Origin: Rhodococcus sp. AW25M09
GTDB lineage: Bacteria; Actinomycetota; Actinomycetes; Mycobacteriales; Mycobacteriaceae
Reading direction: 5' to 3'
DNA: 54,659 nt
NCBI RefSeq assembly: GCF_000333955.1
Contig: NZ_CAPS01000023.1
Span: 1-54,659, forward strand
The notes under the pieces are model-generated. The model searched no databases, was not told where the DNA came from, and worked only from the letters and a program-made list of their open reading frames with translations. Both the position numbers and the translations under genes were made by a program. This document shows, piece by piece, positions 7,881-18,642 of the stretch (its first letter is position 1; the number at the start of each line of letters is the position of its first letter).

Positions 7881-8321
7881 TCAGGAGTTGCGGGGCACCA
7901 GACCGTGAATGTCGAGTGTCTCGAACACATCCTGAGGGTCGGTGCCGAGGTCCCATCGTCCGAAGATGATCAAGCGATCGTCGTCCTCACCGGGTGGGTG
8001 GATGTCGAGTTCGAGCATGGGGACGCGTCGGCCCAGTCGCGGGTATCGCACGATTTTGATGCGGACGATGTCGGTGCGGTTGTACGTGCGTACGCCGGTG
8101 AGGCGCTTGATCACCAGTGATCCGTCGTGGGTTATGGCCAGACGGGGGCGTTGTACGGCGGCGAGTACCGCGATCACCCACATTCCGACGGCGGCGAGTC
8201 CGACGAGGAAGGTTCCGGCTGCGTCGGTGGATGAGAGTGCGGCACCGATTCCGAGGGCGATTCCGCCCGCGACCAGGGCACCGATGGCGACGATGGGCGT
8301 CGCCCATTGCTGTCGGTACAC
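7881..8321 (-). CDS. PH domain membrane protein (Rv0010c-like)
   Basis: The protein has about 146 residues, with two N-terminal transmembrane helices followed by a bacterial PH-like domain (from RPRLAITHDGSLVIKRL to GRWDLGTDPQDVFETL). The RPRLAIT and SRWDLGTDP-type segments match my recollection of Rv0010c. I choose GTG 8321 because the protein then begins VYRQQWATP, similar to the MQQTAWAP start of Rv0010c. The longer ATG at 8366 would place the first codons inside a DnaA-box pair. The function is unknown; position next to crgA is conserved. Confidence 0.8.
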   Translation of the reverse strand: MYRQQWATPIVAIGALVAGGIALGIGAALSSTDAAGTFLVGLAAVGMWVIAVLAAVQRPRLAITHDGSLVIKRLTGVRTYNRTDIVRIKIVRYPRLGRRVPMLELDIHPPGEDDDRLIIFGRWDLGTDPQDVFETLDIHGLVPRNS

Positions 8322-8343
8322 ACCCTGTGGATGGTTCGAAAAG

Positions 8344-8365
8344 TTATCCACAGGGTTTATCCACA
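8344..8365 (+). promoter_or_regulatory. Two DnaA-box-like sites in tandem
   Basis: TTATCCACA occurs exactly at 8344-8352 and again at 8357-8365, same orientation, 13 bp start to start. They lie in the 81-bp gap between crgA and the PH-protein gene, just upstream of the latter's chosen start. A degenerate inverted site (CTGTGGAT, 8325-8332) is adjacent. Binding by DnaA is inferred from sequence only. Confidence 0.6.
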
Positions 8366-8402
8366 TTGGGGATGAATGACATGGATGTAAGTCGATCGAC
8401 TT

Positions 8403-8666
8403 TCAACGCCACCGCATGGTCATGACCAGCCCGACGACCATGAATCCGAAGCCGATCAAGAAGTTGTAGGCACCGAGGTTTCCGATGAAGGCGATGTCGT
8501 CGGCAGCGAGGTAGTAGACGATCAGCCACAGCAGCCCGACCACCATGAATCCCAGCATCAGCGCCACGTACCAGATCGGCGACGGCCCCGCGTTGACCTT
8601 CACCGGCGTGCGGTTTGCCGGGTTGATCGTGTAGTCCTTCTTCTTGCGTACCTTCGACTTCGGCAT
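8403..8666 (-). CDS. crgA: Cell division protein CrgA
   Basis: This 87-residue protein has two transmembrane helices (residues ~31-52 and ~65-84) and a basic N-terminus beginning PKSKVRKKKDYT, the standard CrgA organisation. CrgA is an actinobacterial inner-membrane divisome component that interacts with FtsZ, FtsQ, FtsI and FtsW and coordinates septal peptidoglycan synthesis. The start at 8666 has GAGGAAG just upstream. The surrounding order (PH protein, crgA, DUF881 protein, trpG/pabA, pknB) is the same as in M. tuberculosis. A perfect DnaA box lies 48 bp upstream of the start, so DnaA influence on expression is possible. Confidence 0.96.
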   Translation of the reverse strand: MPKSKVRKKKDYTINPANRTPVKVNAGPSPIWYVALMLGFMVVGLLWLIVYYLAADDIAFIGNLGAYNFLIGFGFMVVGLVMTMRWR

Positions 8667-8713
8667 TGCTTCCTCTTCGCGTTCGTGACGGTCATCGGCA
8701 CTGCGGCCGTACC

Positions 8714-8722
8714 TGTGGACAA
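8714..8722 (-). promoter_or_regulatory. Perfect DnaA box upstream of crgA
   Basis: TGTGGACAA on the plus strand is the reverse complement of TTGTCCACA, the actinobacterial DnaA consensus. It lies in the divergent spacer between crgA and the DUF881 gene. Confidence 0.6.
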
Positions 8723-8786
8723 CTGACGACGGAACCTGTGAATCGGCGGTGCCGCGCGTCCCCAGGCTATTGTCGGCTCGAGGACC

Positions 8787-9614
8787 GTGACGGTCACCGA
8801 CCCGGTTGCTGTACACGCTAACCCAGGTGAGCCCAGCACCGACCCACCGGACAAATCGAGAGCACCTGTGACACGACGATCGACCCGTTCCGCCGAGACC
8901 CGCTGGTGGGTTCTCGCCGTCGTGGTCTGCGCTGCCGTAGGCCTGCTGCTCGGCACCACCAGACATGCCTCGGACGGAGTCGAGCTTCGTGGCGGGGACA
9001 CCACTAGGCTCGCCGACCTCGTCGACTCGGCTCAGCGCAGCAGCGAGGATGCCCAGCGGAGCAGGGATTCGCTCGAACAGCAGGTCGACGCCAGTCAACT
9101 GCGTTCGGCGACAGGCGACACCGACGTCGCCGACGCGTTGGACCGCATCGATGCCCTGGCCGACGCGGCAGGCCGGGAGGCCGCGTCGGGTGCCGGCCTG
9201 ACCGTCACGATGGCCGACGCCCCCCGCGGACCGGACGGCTCGTATGCATCCGACGCGTCCCCCGACGATCTGGTGGTCCATCAGGTCGACGTGCAGAGCG
9301 TGCTCAACGCGTTGTGGGCGGGTGGGGCGTCGGCCATCGCGATGCAGGATCAACGGCTGGTGGCGTCGTCGGCGCCGCGCTGCATCGGAAACACGCTGTT
9401 GCTCGGCGGTCGGACGTACAGTCCGCCCTACGTGATGACGGCGATCGGCGACCAGAACCGGCTGAGCGCTGCGTTGAAGAACGAGCCGGGTGTACGCCTG
9501 TATCAGCAGTACGCGCTGCGGTACGGCCTGCGCTACGACGTTGCGACCTCCGAGGACGTGTCGGTGCCGGCCTACACCGAAACGGTGCGCATGAGGTACG
9601 CGCAGCCAGGCTGA
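8787..9614 (+). CDS. DUF881 family protein (Rv0012-like)
   Basis: This 275-residue protein has one transmembrane helix near residues 40-57 (WWVLAVVVCAAVGLLLG), a coiled-coil-like segment (about 70-110) and then the conserved DUF881 domain. Nearly invariant-looking blocks are DASPDDLVVHQVDVQ, NALWAGGASAIAMQDQR and RCIGNTLLLGGRTYSPPY, matching Rv0012 as I recall it. GTG 8787 is used with AGGA upstream; a later GTG near 8868 before the helix is an alternative. The molecular role is unknown; it is a membrane-anchored protein whose domain is probably outside the cell. It is divergent from crgA and followed at 13 bp by the amidotransferase gene. Confidence 0.85.
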   Translation: MTVTDPVAVHANPGEPSTDPPDKSRAPVTRRSTRSAETRWWVLAVVVCAAVGLLLGTTRHASDGVELRGGDTTRLADLVDSAQRSSEDAQRSRDSLEQQVDASQLRSATGDTDVADALDRIDALADAAGREAASGAGLTVTMADAPRGPDGSYASDASPDDLVVHQVDVQSVLNALWAGGASAIAMQDQRLVASSAPRCIGNTLLLGGRTYSPPYVMTAIGDQNRLSAALKNEPGVRLYQQYALRYGLRYDVATSEDVSVPAYTETVRMRYAQPG

Positions 9615-9627
9615 GTACGCTGTCGAC

Positions 9628-10269
9628 ATGCGTATTCTCGTCGTCGACAACTACGACAGCTTCGTCTTCAACCTCGTCCAGTACTTGGGCCAGCTGAACG
9701 TCGATGTCGAGGTCTGGCGCAACGACGACGAACGCCTCACCGACCGCGATGCTGTCGCTGCTCGATTCGACGGCATTCTGCTCAGCCCCGGCCCGGGCAC
9801 ACCGCAGCGTGCCGGTGCCACGATGGACCTGGTCTCGGCGTGCGCGCGTACGAAGACGCCGCTGCTCGGAGTCTGCCTCGGTCACCAGGCCATCGGAGCG
9901 GTCTTCGGTGCCACCGTCGAGAAGGCGCCGGAGCTGCTGCACGGGAAGACCAGCCTGGTGCACCATTCGGGCGTGGGTGTTCTCGAGGGAATGAGTGACC
10001 CGTTCACCGCCACTCGTTACCACTCACTGACCGTCCGCGAGGACACCATCCCGGCTGAACTCGAGATCATCGGCCGTACCGAATCCGGTCTGGTGATGGC
10101 GATGAGGCACACCGACCTGCCGATCCACGGGGTGCAGTTCCACCCGGAATCCATCCTCACCGAGGGCGGGCACCGCATGCTGGCCAACTGGCTCGCCGTG
10201 TGCGGCATGCCCACCGACTCCGGACTCGTCGCCAAGCTCGAAGCTCAGGTCGCCGAAGCGTTCGCCTGA
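9628..10269 (+). CDS. Class I glutamine amidotransferase, anthranilate/aminodeoxychorismate synthase component II
   Basis: This 213-residue amidotransferase releases ammonia from glutamine for a chorismate-utilising synthase (TrpE or PabB partner) in tryptophan or folate synthesis. The catalytic triad is visible: Cys83 in GVCLGHQ, His172 and Glu174 in FHPES. SPGPGTP forms the oxyanion region. The M. tuberculosis gene at this place (Rv0013) is named trpG, but such proteins often serve both pathways, so I leave the symbol open between trpG and pabA. It is convergent with pknB, with only 10 bp between the stop codons. Confidence 0.93.
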   Translation: MRILVVDNYDSFVFNLVQYLGQLNVDVEVWRNDDERLTDRDAVAARFDGILLSPGPGTPQRAGATMDLVSACARTKTPLLGVCLGHQAIGAVFGATVEKAPELLHGKTSLVHHSGVGVLEGMSDPFTATRYHSLTVREDTIPAELEIIGRTESGLVMAMRHTDLPIHGVQFHPESILTEGGHRMLANWLAVCGMPTDSGLVAKLEAQVAEAFA

Positions 10270-10279
10270 ACGGCCGAGG

Positions 10280-12219
10280 CTAGCGCCCGGTGGGGATACC
10301 CAACACACCGATACTGACGGTGATGGTGTCGGACTTGCTGATCTCCGAACCTGCCGGCTGAGCCTGATTGACGATCCTGCCGACCATCCGTGGGTCCAGC
10401 TGCGCTTGGCTGGACGTCGACAGGTTCGATCGGGTTCCGGTCCATCCGGCCGATTCCAACGCGGCCAGGGCCTGCGTTTCGGTGAGTCCGGACAGATCCG
10501 GCATCGGGATCTTGTCGCCGTTGGACACCCGCAGGGTCACGACGGTGCCCTCGGCGACGTTCGTACCGCCGGCGGGGTCGGTGGACACGACCTGGCCCAT
10601 CGGTTGTGAGGAGTCGATGTTCTGAATCTCGACGCGCAGGCCGGCACCCTCGACGTTGGGCTGCGCCACATCGACGAGCTGGCCGACGACGTTGGGAATG
10701 CGTACCTGCGCCGGCCCGGAACCGAGCGTGATGCGGACCTGCGAGTTGGCGTTCATGCTCACGCCCGAAGAGGGGTTCTGTTCGACGACCTTGTCCAGGT
10801 TCTCCGGTGTCGACGGAGCGCGGGCGATCGTGGGATCGAGCTCGAGTCCGACCTCGCTCAAGGCGTCCGATGCCTGCTGTTGTGTTCGTCCGGTCAGCCG
10901 GGGAACCTGCACCTGCTGGGGTCCGGAAGAGACATCGAGCTGGATGGCTCCGGGCGACTCGGTCTGTGACCCCGCGGCCGGGTTGGTGCCGATAGCCGCT
11001 CCTTCCGGCACCGACGCGTCGGGCTTCTCCTGCACTGTGACGCGAAGGCCGGAGTCCTCCAACTGGCGCTGCGCTTCGTCTGCGGCCAGTCCGACGACGG
11101 TCGGCACGGTGACGGTCTTGGGGTCCGCTCCGGGGCCGAGCGACCACAGAAATGCGCCGACGATCGCGACGACGAGGATGGACGCGACCGAGATGAGCGC
11201 GATCTTCAGGCCACGACGGTTCTTCGGTTCTTCGGCTTCTGGTTCGGCGTGCCGCGATGGGCGGTTCGGCGCAGCGACCGCGGCGGGCCGGTCCTTGCCC
11301 GCGTAATCGGCCTGACGGGCGTCGACCGACCCCAGAATGGTGGTGCGGTCTTCGTCGTTCATCACCATCGGTGCGCTCGGACGTTGACCACCGAGTACGC
11401 GAACCAGATCGGTCCGCATCTCGGCGGCGCTCTGGTAGCGGTTGGCAGGGTTCTTGGCCATCGCCTTGAGAATGATCGAATCGAGTTCACGCGGCACCGT
11501 GTCGTTGACCAGAGACGGCAGCTGGGGATCCTCGCGCACGTGCTGGTAGGCGACGGCAACCGGTGAGTCACCCTTGAACGGCGGCTCGCCGGTGAGAATC
11601 TCGAACAGCACGCATCCGAGGGAGTACACGTCCGATCGGGCGTCGACCTGCTCGCCGCGGGCCTGCTCGGGTGAGAGGTACTGGGCGGTTCCGATGACGG
11701 CGGCAGTCTGCGTCATCGGCGACGAGGAATCGGCTATGGCGCGCGCGATGCCGAAATCCATCACCTTCACTGCGCCCGCGTTGTTGATCATGATGTTTGC
11801 GGGTTTGACGTCGCGGTGCACGATGCCGTTGCGATGGCTGAAGTCGAGTGCGGCACAGACGTCGGCGATGACCTCCATGGCCCGACGCGGCGGCATGGGT
11901 CCTTCCCCGCGCACGATGTCCCGCAGAGTGTCGCCGTCGACGTATTCCATGACGATGAACGGGAGCGGACCGGCTTCGGTCTCCGCTTCACCGGTGTCGT
12001 ACACAGCGACGATGGCGGGATGATTCAGGGCCGCAGCATTCTGGGCCTCGCGTCTGAACCTCAGATAGAACGTGGGGTCGCGGGCGAGATCGGCGCGCAG
12101 AACCTTGATGGCCACGTCACGATCGAGCCGTGTGTCCCGAGCCAGATGAACCTCGGACATGCCGCCGAAACCGAGTATCTCGCCCAGCTCGTAGCGAGAG
12201 GAGAGCGTCCGGGGAGTCG

Positions 12220-12223
<4 letters not shown>
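10280..12223 (-). CDS. pknB: Serine/threonine protein kinase PknB with four PASTA domains
   Basis: This 647-residue essential-type kinase controls peptidoglycan synthesis and growth. Its cytosolic kinase domain (about 1-275) has GFGGMSEV, catalytic Lys40, VHRDVK with Asp138, DFG at 156-158, and activation-loop Thr171 and Thr173, the same positions autophosphorylated in M. tuberculosis PknB. A juxtamembrane linker and one transmembrane helix (~335-357) follow, then four extracellular PASTA repeats, each opening with a PxxxG motif ([28 protein letters not shown]), which sense muropeptides or lipid II. It is the last gene of the seven-gene operon and its ATG overlaps the pknA stop as ATGA. Confidence 0.98.
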
Positions 12224-13590
<1,367 letters not shown>

Positions 13591-13601
13591 GGCACCCTAG
13601 T

Positions 13602-15086
13602 TCACCTCCCCTGCAATGCGGCTGCGATGACTGCGCGCCCGACGGGTGCGGCCACGGATCCACCGGTGGCGGCGAGGGCTCGATCGCCGCCGTCCTCGAC
13701 GATGACCGCGATGGCGACCTTGGGATCCTCCGCGGGTGCAAACGCGATGTACCAGGCGTGCGGTGGCGTGTTGCGTGGGTCGGAACCGTGTTCCGCGGTA
13801 CCGGTTTTCGACGCTATCTGCACTCCGGGGATCTTGCCTTCGCCGCTGGTGTTGTTCTCGGAGCCGATCATCAGATCGGTCAGAGTTGCCGCGGTATCGG
13901 AGCTGATGGCTTCCCCCATGGCCTGGGGCTTAGAGCTCGACAGGACAGACAGGTCCGGAGACTGCAACTGCTGCACCAGGTTCGGAGCCATCCGCACGCC
14001 GCCGTTGGCGACGGTGGCGGCGATGACCGCATCCTGCAGGGGGGTCAGTGCCACGTCGCGTTGGCCGATGCTGGACTGGCCGAGAGCCGCATCGTCGTCG
14101 ATGGCACCGATGGTGCTGTCGGCCACGGGGAGCGGAATGGCGGTGTCCTCTCCGATACCGAATGCTGCGGCGGTCTCACGCATTTTGTCCACGCCGGTGT
14201 CGATGCCGAGCTCGACGAAGGCGGTGTTGCACGAGCGCGCAAATGCCTCACGCAGCGTTGCCGTCTGACCGCCACCGCATGTCGAACCGTTGTAGTTCTC
14301 GAGCGTCGTCGTCGTTCCCGGCAACGTGATGTTCGACGCGGCCGTGAGTTGGTCGTCCGGTGTCGCGCCTGCCTGGAGTGCGGCGGCGGTGGTGATCACC
14401 TTGAAGGTGGACCCGGGCGGGTAGGTCTGCGAGATCGCTCGGTTCACCATCGGCTTCTCGGGATTGTTGCTCAGGTTCTCCCACGCCGCTGTCGTGGTGC
14501 GACCGTCATGGCTGGCCAGCAGGTTGGGGTCGTAGCTCGGGGTGCTGGCCATGGCGAGAACGTTGCCGGTAGCGGGGTCGAGGGCCACCACCGAGCCGGT
14601 GTATCCCTTGGCGGTCAACTGGTCGTATGCGACCTGCTGAACGACGGGGTCGATGGTGGTGACGACGTTGCCGCCGCGGGGATCTCGACCCGAGATGAGG
14701 TCGAACAGCCGTCCGCCGAAGAGGCGGTCGTCGGACCCGTTGAGTACCTGGTCCTCGGCGCGCTCGAGGCCGTTGCTCGAGTACAGCATCGAGTAGTAGC
14801 CGGTGATCGGCGCGTTGGCCTCGGGGCTGGCGGGGGAGATCGAGTTCTGCGGATAGGTGCGCAGGTACTTGTAGCGGTCGTCGGTGGCGACGGAGGAGGC
14901 GAGAACCTGGCCGCCTGCCGAGATCTGACCGCGTTGGCGTGAGTACTCGTCGAGCAACACCCGGGAGTTTCTGGGGTCGGTACGCAGACTGTCGGCTTTG
15001 ATCACCTGTACGTAGGTGGCGTTGGCGAGCAGAGCGACCACCATCACCATGATGGCAATGGAGACCCGGCGTAGGGGAGTGTTCAT
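13602..15086 (-). CDS. pbpA: Penicillin-binding protein PbpA (class B transpeptidase)
   Basis: This 494-residue class B penicillin-binding protein cross-links peptidoglycan outside the membrane. It has an N-terminal membrane anchor (residues ~8-25), an N-terminal dimerisation region, and a transpeptidase domain with all three active-site motifs: STFK (Ser226, Lys229), SCN (285-287) and KTG (427-429). Its stop at 13602 lies 12 bp before the proposed pknA start, and its ATG overlaps the rodA stop (ATGA), so the pair is translationally coupled. RodA supplies the glycosyltransferase partner. In M. tuberculosis PbpA works in septation and is a PknB substrate. Confidence 0.98.
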   Translation of the reverse strand: MNTPLRRVSIAIMVMVVALLANATYVQVIKADSLRTDPRNSRVLLDEYSRQRGQISAGGQVLASSVATDDRYKYLRTYPQNSISPASPEANAPITGYYSMLYSSNGLERAEDQVLNGSDDRLFGGRLFDLISGRDPRGGNVVTTIDPVVQQVAYDQLTAKGYTGSVVALDPATGNVLAMASTPSYDPNLLASHDGRTTTAAWENLSNNPEKPMVNRAISQTYPPGSTFKVITTAAALQAGATPDDQLTAASNITLPGTTTTLENYNGSTCGGGQTATLREAFARSCNTAFVELGIDTGVDKMRETAAAFGIGEDTAIPLPVADSTIGAIDDDAALGQSSIGQRDVALTPLQDAVIAATVANGGVRMAPNLVQQLQSPDLSVLSSSKPQAMGEAISSDTAATLTDLMIGSENNTSGEGKIPGVQIASKTGTAEHGSDPRNTPPHAWYIAFAPAEDPKVAIAVIVEDGGDRALAATGGSVAAPVGRAVIAAALQGR

Positions 15087-16540
15087 GCGCGCTTCACCAT
15101 TTCGGTCGGCGCCTCGGCGATCGGGGCGGCCACAGCGGGCTTCTTCTTGGGTGTCGCAGGTTCACGGGCGGCGTCGGAGATCTTGATCAGGAGGGCCACC
15201 AACAGGTAGTTCGCGAGCAGCGAGGATCCGCCGTAGGACATGTACGGGGTGGTCAGGCCGGTGAGCGGGATCAGCTTGGTGACGCCGCCGACGACGACGA
15301 ACAGCTGAATTGCGACCGTGAACGACAGCCCGGCCGCGAGCAACTTACCGAAGCTGTCTCGAACGGCGAGCGCGGTATGCATTCCGCGAATGATGAACAG
15401 CAGGTACAGGATCAGGACCGCGGCCAGACCGATGAGGCCGAGCTCTTCGCCGACCGTGGCGATGATGAAGTCGGTTTTGGGGAACGGTACCTGGGACGGG
15501 CGACCGCTACCCAGGCCGGTGCCGGCGAGGCCTCCCGTGGCCAGCCCGAACAGCGACTGGGAGATCTGATAGCCGGTGTCGTTGTAATCGGCGAACGGAT
15601 CGAGCCAGGTCAGTGTGCGAACACGAACGTGACTGAAGGCCTGGTAGGCGAAAAAGAATCCGACGAGCAACATCCCGCTACCGATGATGATCCAGCCCAC
15701 GCGTTCGGTGGCGATGTAGATCATCACCAACACCGTGCCGAAGATCAGCAGGGATGTGCCGAGGTCCTTCTCGAACACCAGCACGCCGACCGAGACGATC
15801 CAGACGACGATGATGGGCCCCAGATCGCGAGCGCGAGGAAAGTCCATGCCGAGCCAGTGCTTGCCGGCAGTGGTGAACAGTTCGCGCTTGGACACCAGCA
15901 GCGACGCGAAGAAGATCAGCAGCAGAATCTTGGCGAACTCACCGGGCTGCAAACTGAAGCCGGGCAACCGAATCCAGATCTTCGAGCCGTTGACCTCGGA
16001 GAACGCCGACGGCAGCAGGGCTGGAATGGCCAGCAGAATCAAGCCCGCGAGACCGAGTGTGTAGCCGTAACGAGCCAGCGTGCGGTAATCACGCAGCAAC
16101 ACCAGCAGCGCCACGAAACCGGCGATAGCGAGTGTCGTCCAGAGGACCTGCTGGTTGGCGTCCGGCGAGGGGATGGGGTCGCCGAGATATTGCGCCTGCT
16201 GTTGATCGGCCAGGTCGAGTCGGTGAATGAGCACCAGACCGAGTCCGTTGAGCAGCGCCACGATCGGGAGCAGCAGCGGATCGGCGTACGGCGCAAAACG
16301 TCGTACGGCCAGGTGCGCCACCGTCATCAGCGCGAGATACGCGAGCGCGTACTTGGCGAGATCCCAGGTGATGGTCTGCTCCTGGCTGGCCTCGACCAGC
16401 ACCAAGGAGATTGTGGTGATCAGGACCGCGGCCCCGAGCAGAAGCAACTCGACACCGCGCCGATTCGATTGGATCGGCGCGGGAGCGAACCCTCCGGGCG
16501 GACTCGGAAAGGGCCCTCCCGTGGAGGCATTGGAACTCAT
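15083..16540 (-). CDS. rodA: RodA/FtsW/SpoVE family peptidoglycan glycosyltransferase
   Basis: This 485-residue polytopic SEDS protein polymerises lipid II into glycan strands in partnership with PbpA. About ten to twelve hydrophobic helices are visible. The SEDS-typical segments GSKIWIRLPGFSLQPGEFAK, FEKDLGTSLLIFG and IATVGEELGLIG are present, the last carrying the conserved acidic loop. ATG 16540 is chosen because it overlaps the pstP stop (ATGA) and gives an N-terminus reaching the first helix after a ~30-residue Pro/Gly tail; longer upstream frames have no homology. Confidence 0.97.
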   Translation of the reverse strand: MSSNASTGGPFPSPPGGFAPAPIQSNRRGVELLLLGAAVLITTISLVLVEASQEQTITWDLAKYALAYLALMTVAHLAVRRFAPYADPLLLPIVALLNGLGLVLIHRLDLADQQQAQYLGDPIPSPDANQQVLWTTLAIAGFVALLVLLRDYRTLARYGYTLGLAGLILLAIPALLPSAFSEVNGSKIWIRLPGFSLQPGEFAKILLLIFFASLLVSKRELFTTAGKHWLGMDFPRARDLGPIIVVWIVSVGVLVFEKDLGTSLLIFGTVLVMIYIATERVGWIIIGSGMLLVGFFFAYQAFSHVRVRTLTWLDPFADYNDTGYQISQSLFGLATGGLAGTGLGSGRPSQVPFPKTDFIIATVGEELGLIGLAAVLILYLLFIIRGMHTALAVRDSFGKLLAAGLSFTVAIQLFVVVGGVTKLIPLTGLTTPYMSYGGSSLLANYLLVALLIKISDAAREPATPKKKPAVAAPIAEAPTEMVKRA

Positions 16541-17979
16541 CGAGTACCGGTCCTGCAGTTCTGGCCCGGAATCTGTGGAACCGTCGGTGTCGGCACCGCG
16601 GTGGTGGTCGGTGCGGGTGCCGGGACGGACTCGGGTGCGGCCGGTGGCAACGGCACCCCGGGTGGCGGGATGATCGTCGTCGGGGTCGGTTCGACGGTGG
16701 TGGTGACGACGGGCTCGGTCGCGCACACCTGCAGGAGGTCACCGGAAGCCAAGCGTTCCACCTGGCCGCGCGCGTCGTCCAGGGATCCCGACGGCAGCCC
16801 GGCTGTGACCTGCTCGCGTGCCGCGGGCAGGAGGTCGTCGATCTCGAACGGATTGCAGTTCGCCGGGGCGGCATCGGGAGCAGTCAGGGTGACGGCACCG
16901 TCGTCTTCGAGGCAGCCGATCAGCTCCACGCTCTGCAGCGAGTACCCCAGAACCGAGCCGGGCAGACCGCGAAGCACGGTGACCTTGCTGTTGTCGGCAC
17001 CGACGTAGTAATTGCCCTTGATGACCGAATTGGCCACCAGCACACCGATACCCGCCAGCACGATCAGGGTCAGGGCGATCAATGTCCAGCGCAGCTTGTG
17101 CGATTTCTTCTCGGGGGTGACCACCGGAGTGGCGACGCGCTTGGGCGTCGAACGGGGCGGACGCATCGCTGCGGCGCGGCCGGCTGCGGTGTTGGGCGGC
17201 GGGGCGTCCTCCTCGTCCTCGGTGCTGGCGGCACCGCCGAGGATCGGATGGCTCTGGCCGTAGTCGAGGTCGATCACGTCGGCGACGACGACGGTCACGT
17301 TGTCCGGCCCGCCGCTGCGCAGCGCGAGTTCGATGAGGCGATCGGCGCACGGGCCGGTTTCGCCCTCGCCCATGGTGTTCTCGATGGTCTCGTCGCTGAC
17401 CACGTCCGAGAGTCCGTCCGAGCACAGCAGGTAGCGATCACCCGCTCGTACTTCGCGAACGGTGAGCGTCGGCTCGATCTCGTTGCCGGTGAGGGCCCGC
17501 ATGATCAGTGAACGCTGTGGATGCGTGTGCGCCTGCTCGGCGGTGATGCGGCCCTCGTCGACGAGTGACTGAACGAAGGTGTCGTCGCGGGTGATCTGGG
17601 TGAGCGATCCGTCGCGCAGCATGTATGCGCGGGAGTCACCGATGTGGACCAATCCGATTCGCTTGCCCGCGAACAGGATTGCGGTCAGTGTGGTTCCCAT
17701 GCCGTCGAGCTCGGGTTCGTCCTCGACCTGATCGGCGATGGACGCGTTGCCCTCACGGGTGGCGGCTTCGAGCTTGCCCAGCAGATCCTCACCGGGCTCG
17801 TCGTCGTCGAGGTGAGCCAGCGCAGCGATCATCAATTGCGAGGCCACTTCACCGGCGGCGTGACCGCCCATACCGTCGGCCAGGGCAAGCAGCCGGGCTC
17901 CGGCGTACACGGAGTCCTCGTTGTTGGATCGAACCAGACCGCGATCGCTGCGGGCGGCATAGCGTAGGACGAGGGTCAC
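16537..17979 (-). CDS. pstP: PP2C-family serine/threonine phosphatase PstP
   Basis: This 480-residue membrane phosphatase is the usual counterpart of PknA and PknB. Metal-binding motifs of the PPM family are visible: RSNNEDS near residue 20, ADGMGGHAAGE (~36-46), HIGDSRAYMLRDG, LLCSDGLSD and GGPDNVTVVV. One transmembrane helix follows (LIALTLIVLAGIGVLVANSV), then an extracellular domain and a Thr/Pro-rich tail. The GTG at 17979 overlaps the fhaB stop codon (GTGA) and gives the expected VTLVLRYAARSDRG beginning. The N-terminal extension of the longer open frame lies within fhaB and is ignored. Confidence 0.97.
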   Translation of the reverse strand: MTLVLRYAARSDRGLVRSNNEDSVYAGARLLALADGMGGHAAGEVASQLMIAALAHLDDDEPGEDLLGKLEAATREGNASIADQVEDEPELDGMGTTLTAILFAGKRIGLVHIGDSRAYMLRDGSLTQITRDDTFVQSLVDEGRITAEQAHTHPQRSLIMRALTGNEIEPTLTVREVRAGDRYLLCSDGLSDVVSDETIENTMGEGETGPCADRLIELALRSGGPDNVTVVVADVIDLDYGQSHPILGGAASTEDEEDAPPPNTAAGRAAAMRPPRSTPKRVATPVVTPEKKSHKLRWTLIALTLIVLAGIGVLVANSVIKGNYYVGADNSKVTVLRGLPGSVLGYSLQSVELIGCLEDDGAVTLTAPDAAPANCNPFEIDDLLPAAREQVTAGLPSGSLDDARGQVERLASGDLLQVCATEPVVTTTVEPTPTTIIPPPGVPLPPAAPESVPAPAPTTTAVPTPTVPQIPGQNCRTGTR

Positions 17980-18440
17980 GGGCGCAACTCGATCACGGTC
18001 TTGCCGACACGGACAGGGGTTCCCAGGGGGACGCGAACAGCGGTGGTCACTTTCGCGCGGTCCAGATAGGTGCCATTGGTCGAACCGAGGTCCTCGACGT
18101 ACCAATCACCGCTGCGCGGCGACAGACGTGCGTGTCGCGTCGACGAATAGTCGTCTGTGAGAACGAGAGTCGAGTCGTCTGCGCGGCCGATGAGGACAGG
18201 CTGCGTGCCGAGCGATATGCGCGTTCCAGCGAGACCGCCCTGGGTCACCACGAGGTACTTGGCCACCTTCTGCTTGTTGAACGACGGGAGAACCTTCGAG
18301 CCACCGGAGTAGCGAGCGGGCACTCGCATGCCCGCGGCCGCGTAGATGTCGCTGCGCAGGGTGCGAAGTACGGCCCACACGAAGAACCACAGCAGGAGCA
18401 GAAAACCAGCCCTGGTCAGCTGCAGAATCAATCCCTGCAC
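17976..18440 (-). CDS. fhaB: FHA domain protein FhaB (FipA-like)
   Basis: This 154-residue protein has one N-terminal transmembrane helix (residues ~8-27) and a C-terminal FHA domain with LIGRADDSTLVL, SSTRHARL and DLGSTNGTYLD, which binds phosphothreonine. In mycobacteria FhaB (FipA) links the kinases to the divisome, including FtsZ and FtsQ. GTG 18440 is preceded by GGAGGTGA at 8 nt. It is the second gene of the operon after fhaA, with a ~200-bp gap, and overlaps pstP by 4 bp. Confidence 0.96.
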   Translation of the reverse strand: MQGLILQLTRAGFLLLLWFFVWAVLRTLRSDIYAAAGMRVPARYSGGSKVLPSFNKQKVAKYLVVTQGGLAGTRISLGTQPVLIGRADDSTLVLTDDYSSTRHARLSPRSGDWYVEDLGSTNGTYLDRAKVTTAVRVPLGTPVRVGKTVIELRP

Positions 18441-18642
18441 GACGATTCACCTCCTCCTTCGCGATCGAACCTGTATCCGACGCACTTCACCGCTGCCGCG
18501 CGGCAGACATGGTTGCCTCGCAGCATCATAGGGTGAAGCCGCTCGTGTGGACGACATACGGGTGGACGAGCACGAAAGTCGACGAAGTGAACATCGCCGT
18601 TACTTCCCGCAGGCTCTACTCGCGCCCAGCCCACGCCGAGCG

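Noticed and set aside
15377..17008. A 543-codon plus-strand frame opposite rodA/pstP
   Set aside because: It crosses the boundary of two well-identified genes and has no motif.
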